Positions 62,116-64,000 of a stretch of 64,000 nt of DNA are shown in pieces; within the stretch, counting starts at the first letter, position 1, and each line of letters begins with the position of its first letter. The position numbers and the translations under genes were made by a program. This DNA is from JAPUEK01 sp963815355 (GTDB lineage Bacteria > Pseudomonadota > Alphaproteobacteria > Rhodobacterales > Rhodobacteraceae), in contig CAWFGJ010000006.1 in the NCBI GenBank assembly GCA_963815355.1, positions 1-64,000 of the forward strand, given 5' to 3'. Under the pieces are notes generated by a model that made no database searches, had not been told where the DNA came from, and saw only the letters and a program-made list of their open reading frames with translations.

Positions 62116-62995
62116 TTGGATCAAAGGCATCCCGCAGCCCATCTGCGATAAAGTTGAGGCACAAGAGCACCGCCGCCAGCAGAAGGCCGGGCAGCAGCAG
62201 CAGGCGCAGGTCGGTATCCATCGCGGCAGTGCCGGTCTGGATCAGGTTGCCCCAACTGGCCTGCGGCTCTTTCACGCCGATGCCAAGGAAGGACAGAAAG
62301 CTTTCCGACAGGATCACCTCGGGCACCAGAAGCGAGCCGTAGACGATCACCACCGACAGGCAGTTGGGCACGATATGGGTCAGCACGATGCCGGTGCCGG
62401 TCATGCCCCCTGCCCGGGCGGCCTCAATGAACTCACGTTTGGCAAGGCTTTGCGCCTGCGCGCGGACGATGACGGCGGGGGTCAGCCAGAGCGTAAAGAC
62501 GATCGCGGCAAACAGCGCGATGTTGCCACCGCCGAACAGCAGGCTGAGCAGGATCACAAGGATCACGTAGGGAAAGCCGTAAAGGATTTCCACCGCCCGC
62601 ATCATCAGCCCGTCGGTGCGCCCGCCGACATAGCCCGCGACGGCACCGTAAAGCACCCCGATCCCCCCCGCCGTCAGCGCGCCCAGAAAGCCGATGGTCA
62701 GCGAGACCTGCCCGCCCTCCATCACCCGCACCAGCAGGTCGCGGCCAAAGTCGTCGGTGCCGAACAGGTGGACAGAGCCAAAGTCGATGGGCGCAGCGAT
62801 ATAGTCGAAATCGGCATCCTCTCCGGTGAAGGGAAAGGCGTAGGGGCCGAAAAAGCAGCCCAGCACGATCAGCAGCAGCACAAGAATAGACAGCATCGCC
62901 AGACGGTTCTGCCGGAAGCGACGCAGTTGCAGTTGCAGGCTGGACAGCGGGCGTTGGGGCGGAAGTTCGTTTGCAAGCGGAAGATCAGCGGGCAT
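62105..62995 (-). CDS. Peptide ABC transporter permease, DppC/OppC type
   Basis: 296 residues, six hydrophobic helices. N-terminal helix RLAMLSILVLLLIVLGCFFG, GTDDFGRDLLVRVMEGGQVS (OppC motif) and the EAA-loop REFIEAARAGGMTGTGIVLT with HIVPNCLSVVIVYGSLLVPE. Start at 62995 (MPADLPLANELP); overlaps DppB by 11 nt. Confidence 0.88.
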   Translation of the reverse strand: MPADLPLANELPPQRPLSSLQLQLRRFRQNRLAMLSILVLLLIVLGCFFGPYAFPFTGEDADFDYIAAPIDFGSVHLFGTDDFGRDLLVRVMEGGQVSLTIGFLGALTAGGIGVLYGAVAGYVGGRTDGLMMRAVEILYGFPYVILVILLSLLFGGGNIALFAAIVFTLWLTPAVIVRAQAQSLAKREFIEAARAGGMTGTGIVLTHIVPNCLSVVIVYGSLLVPEVILSESFLSFLGIGVKEPQASWGNLIQTGTAAMDTDLRLLLLPGLLLAAVLLCLNFIADGLRDAFDPNDR

Positions 62996-63908
62996 GGCGC
63001 AACCTCGGGTCCATCCAGCCGCGCACAAGGTCGGTGGCAATGTTGAACAAGATCAGCAGCCCGCCATACAGCAGCGTGATGCCCATGACCAAGGGGTAGT
63101 CGCGGTTCAGCGCGGCATCCACGAAATGCCGCCCGATCCCCGGCACGGCAAAGATCGTCTCAATCAGGATGGACCCGGTGATGATCGCCGCCGTGGCCGG
63201 GCCAAGATAGGCCACCACGGGCAGCAGCGCGCCTTTCAGCACATGGGCGCGCAGCACGCGGCCCGGCCCGATGCCCTTGGCCCGCGCGGTGCGGACATAG
63301 TTTTCGCGCAGCGTCTCAATCATCGAGGACCGGGTCAGGCGCGAGATATAGGCGATGTTCGGCAAGGCCAGCACCAGCACCGGCAGCACCAGCGACCGCC
63401 AGCCCTGATCGGACCCGCCCACCGGCAGCCAGCCCAGCCGCAGGCCGAAGTATAGCTGCGCCAAGGGGCCGATCACAAAGATCGGCACGGCAATGCCCGT
63501 CACCCCGATCAGCCCGGCCATATAATCGGCAGGCTGGTTGCGCCGCAGCGCGCCAAGGATGCCCAGCGCCACCCCCACGACCGAGGCCACCACCACCGCC
63601 CAAAAGCCGATGGTCAGCGAATAGGGCAGGCCCGACTGGATCAGATCGCCCACCGAATAATCGCGGAACCGGGTCGAGGGCCCGAGGTCCAGATGGGCCA
63701 GCCCCCAGACATAGCGGCCGAACTGTTGCCAGATCGGTTCATCCAGATGGAAGGCCGCCTCGATATTGGCCAGCACCTCGGGTGAGATCTTGCGGTTCTT
63801 GGCGAAGGGCCCGCCGGGGGCCAGTCGCATCACAAAGAAGGTCAGCGTGACAAGGGCGGCGAGCGTCAGCCCGCCGTCCCAAAGCCGTTTTCCAATGAAG
63901 CGGATCAT
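62985..63908 (-). CDS. Peptide ABC transporter permease, DppB/OppB type
   Basis: 307 residues, six helices. MIRFIGKRLWDGGLTLAALV, RLAPGGPFAKNRKISPEVLA, YSLTIGFWAVVVASVVGVAL and the EAA-loop RENYVRTARAKGIGPGRVLR. The start at 63908 lies 20 bp after the solute-binding protein stop; the whole transporter reads as one operon toward lower coordinates. Confidence 0.9.
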   Translation of the reverse strand: MIRFIGKRLWDGGLTLAALVTLTFFVMRLAPGGPFAKNRKISPEVLANIEAAFHLDEPIWQQFGRYVWGLAHLDLGPSTRFRDYSVGDLIQSGLPYSLTIGFWAVVVASVVGVALGILGALRRNQPADYMAGLIGVTGIAVPIFVIGPLAQLYFGLRLGWLPVGGSDQGWRSLVLPVLVLALPNIAYISRLTRSSMIETLRENYVRTARAKGIGPGRVLRAHVLKGALLPVVAYLGPATAAIITGSILIETIFAVPGIGRHFVDAALNRDYPLVMGITLLYGGLLILFNIATDLVRGWMDPRLRHAR

Positions 63909-63927
63909 TTACAGGGCCAGCGCGCGA

Positions 63928-64000
63928 TCACTCCAAGGTCAGGCTTTGTGAGTTGTTGTAGCCTGCGACCGAGCTTTGGAAGCCCTTCACATGCGGGCTG
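63928..64000 (-). CDS. Peptide ABC transporter solute-binding protein, C-terminal end only
   Basis: The last 23 codons: SPHVKGFQSSVAGYNNSQSL and TLE, then TGA at 63928-63930. A short, polar C-terminus with a hydrophobic core is typical of DppA/OppA-type receptors; the rest lies beyond the window. Assigned from position in front of dppBCDF. Confidence 0.6.
   Translation of the reverse strand, partial: SPHVKGFQSSVAGYNNSQSLTLE

Noticed and set aside
61868..63046. A 392-codon plus-strand frame opposite dppC and dppD
   Set aside because: Same reason: antisense of permease and ATPase genes with full motifs.
1..64000. CRISPR arrays, tRNA and rRNA genes
   Set aside because: No regularly spaced direct repeats and no cloverleaf or rRNA sequence was seen; RNase P RNA is the only structural RNA found.

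Overview
Most of this window (about 9.44 kb to the end) reads as one alphaproteobacterial genome of Rhodobacteraceae/Roseobacter type. The evidence is intact genes with short intergenic gaps, many ATGA/GTGA stop-start overlaps, a GcvT-fused dimethylglycine-dehydrogenase-like enzyme, a zur-znuCB/znuA locus, a class A RNase P RNA and an rluB with a long basic tail. The first 9.44 kb are different. They look like a string of short fragments from several organisms, joined head to tail. Genes stop dead at the joins (catalase, CaiB, PiuC, octapeptide-repeat protein, nucleosidase, YceI), and single-base indels, mostly in short G/C runs, break the frames. Two of the pieces are about 0.9 kb, which is the length of one Sanger read. 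A chimeric metagenome scaffold is the simplest explanation (inference).

Layout. 0-4.49 kb: gshB, an HxD...H oxygenase-like protein, two SRPBCC proteins, oxyR (frameshifted) with an OxyR box, and the first codons of a divergent catalase. 4.50-5.36 kb: a CaiB-type CoA-transferase fragment. 5.36-8.51 kb: the start of piuC, a frameshifted TonB siderophore receptor with a candidate Fur box, and the end of a protein made of 15 octapeptide repeats. 8.5-9.44 kb: a nucleosidase and YceI, probably actinobacterial. 9.44-17.4 kb: FAD oxidoreductase, AhpD-like protein, GH25 muramidase, dimethylglycine-dehydrogenase-like enzyme, znuB-znuC-zur. 17.4-31 kb: znuA, MFS, DUF1993, argF-argD, 8-oxoguanine deaminase, hisN, XRE regulator, quinone reductase/LysR, DUF1127, BI-1, rpmG, rnpB, UPF0173 hydrolase. 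31-36.3 kb: gatC-gatA, an excalibur-like lipoprotein with an amidase, tadA/rluB. 36.4-41.8 kb: a compact membrane-stress cluster (27-aa membrane peptide, XpaC-like, TelA, DUF2927 lipoprotein, SPFH+GYF protein, zinc-ribbon membrane protein). 41.9-43.8 kb: purC and a fructokinase-like gene. 44-47.3 kb: nested insertion sequences. 48-56.6 kb: secreted unknown, acyl-CoA synthetase, ABC exporter, two alpha/beta hydrolases (one PcaD-like), dehydratase, enolase-superfamily enzyme. 56.7-64 kb: a tightly overlapping, very GC-rich operon of a Dpp/Opp-type ABC importer, an S9 peptidase and a dimethylformamidase-like hydrolase.

The most striking signal is a pair of 39-bp in-frame insertions at 44285-44323 and 46934-46972, in two different IS3-family transposase genes. 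Each is exactly 13 codons long. Each carries a 20-nt perfect hairpin at the same offset, and the two stems differ by compensatory base-pair swaps. In the transposase frame both encode a peptide of the form C-x-A-(G/A)-V-C-L-Q-T. They behave like a miniature protein-coding palindromic element, comparable in principle to Rickettsia palindromic elements but much shorter.
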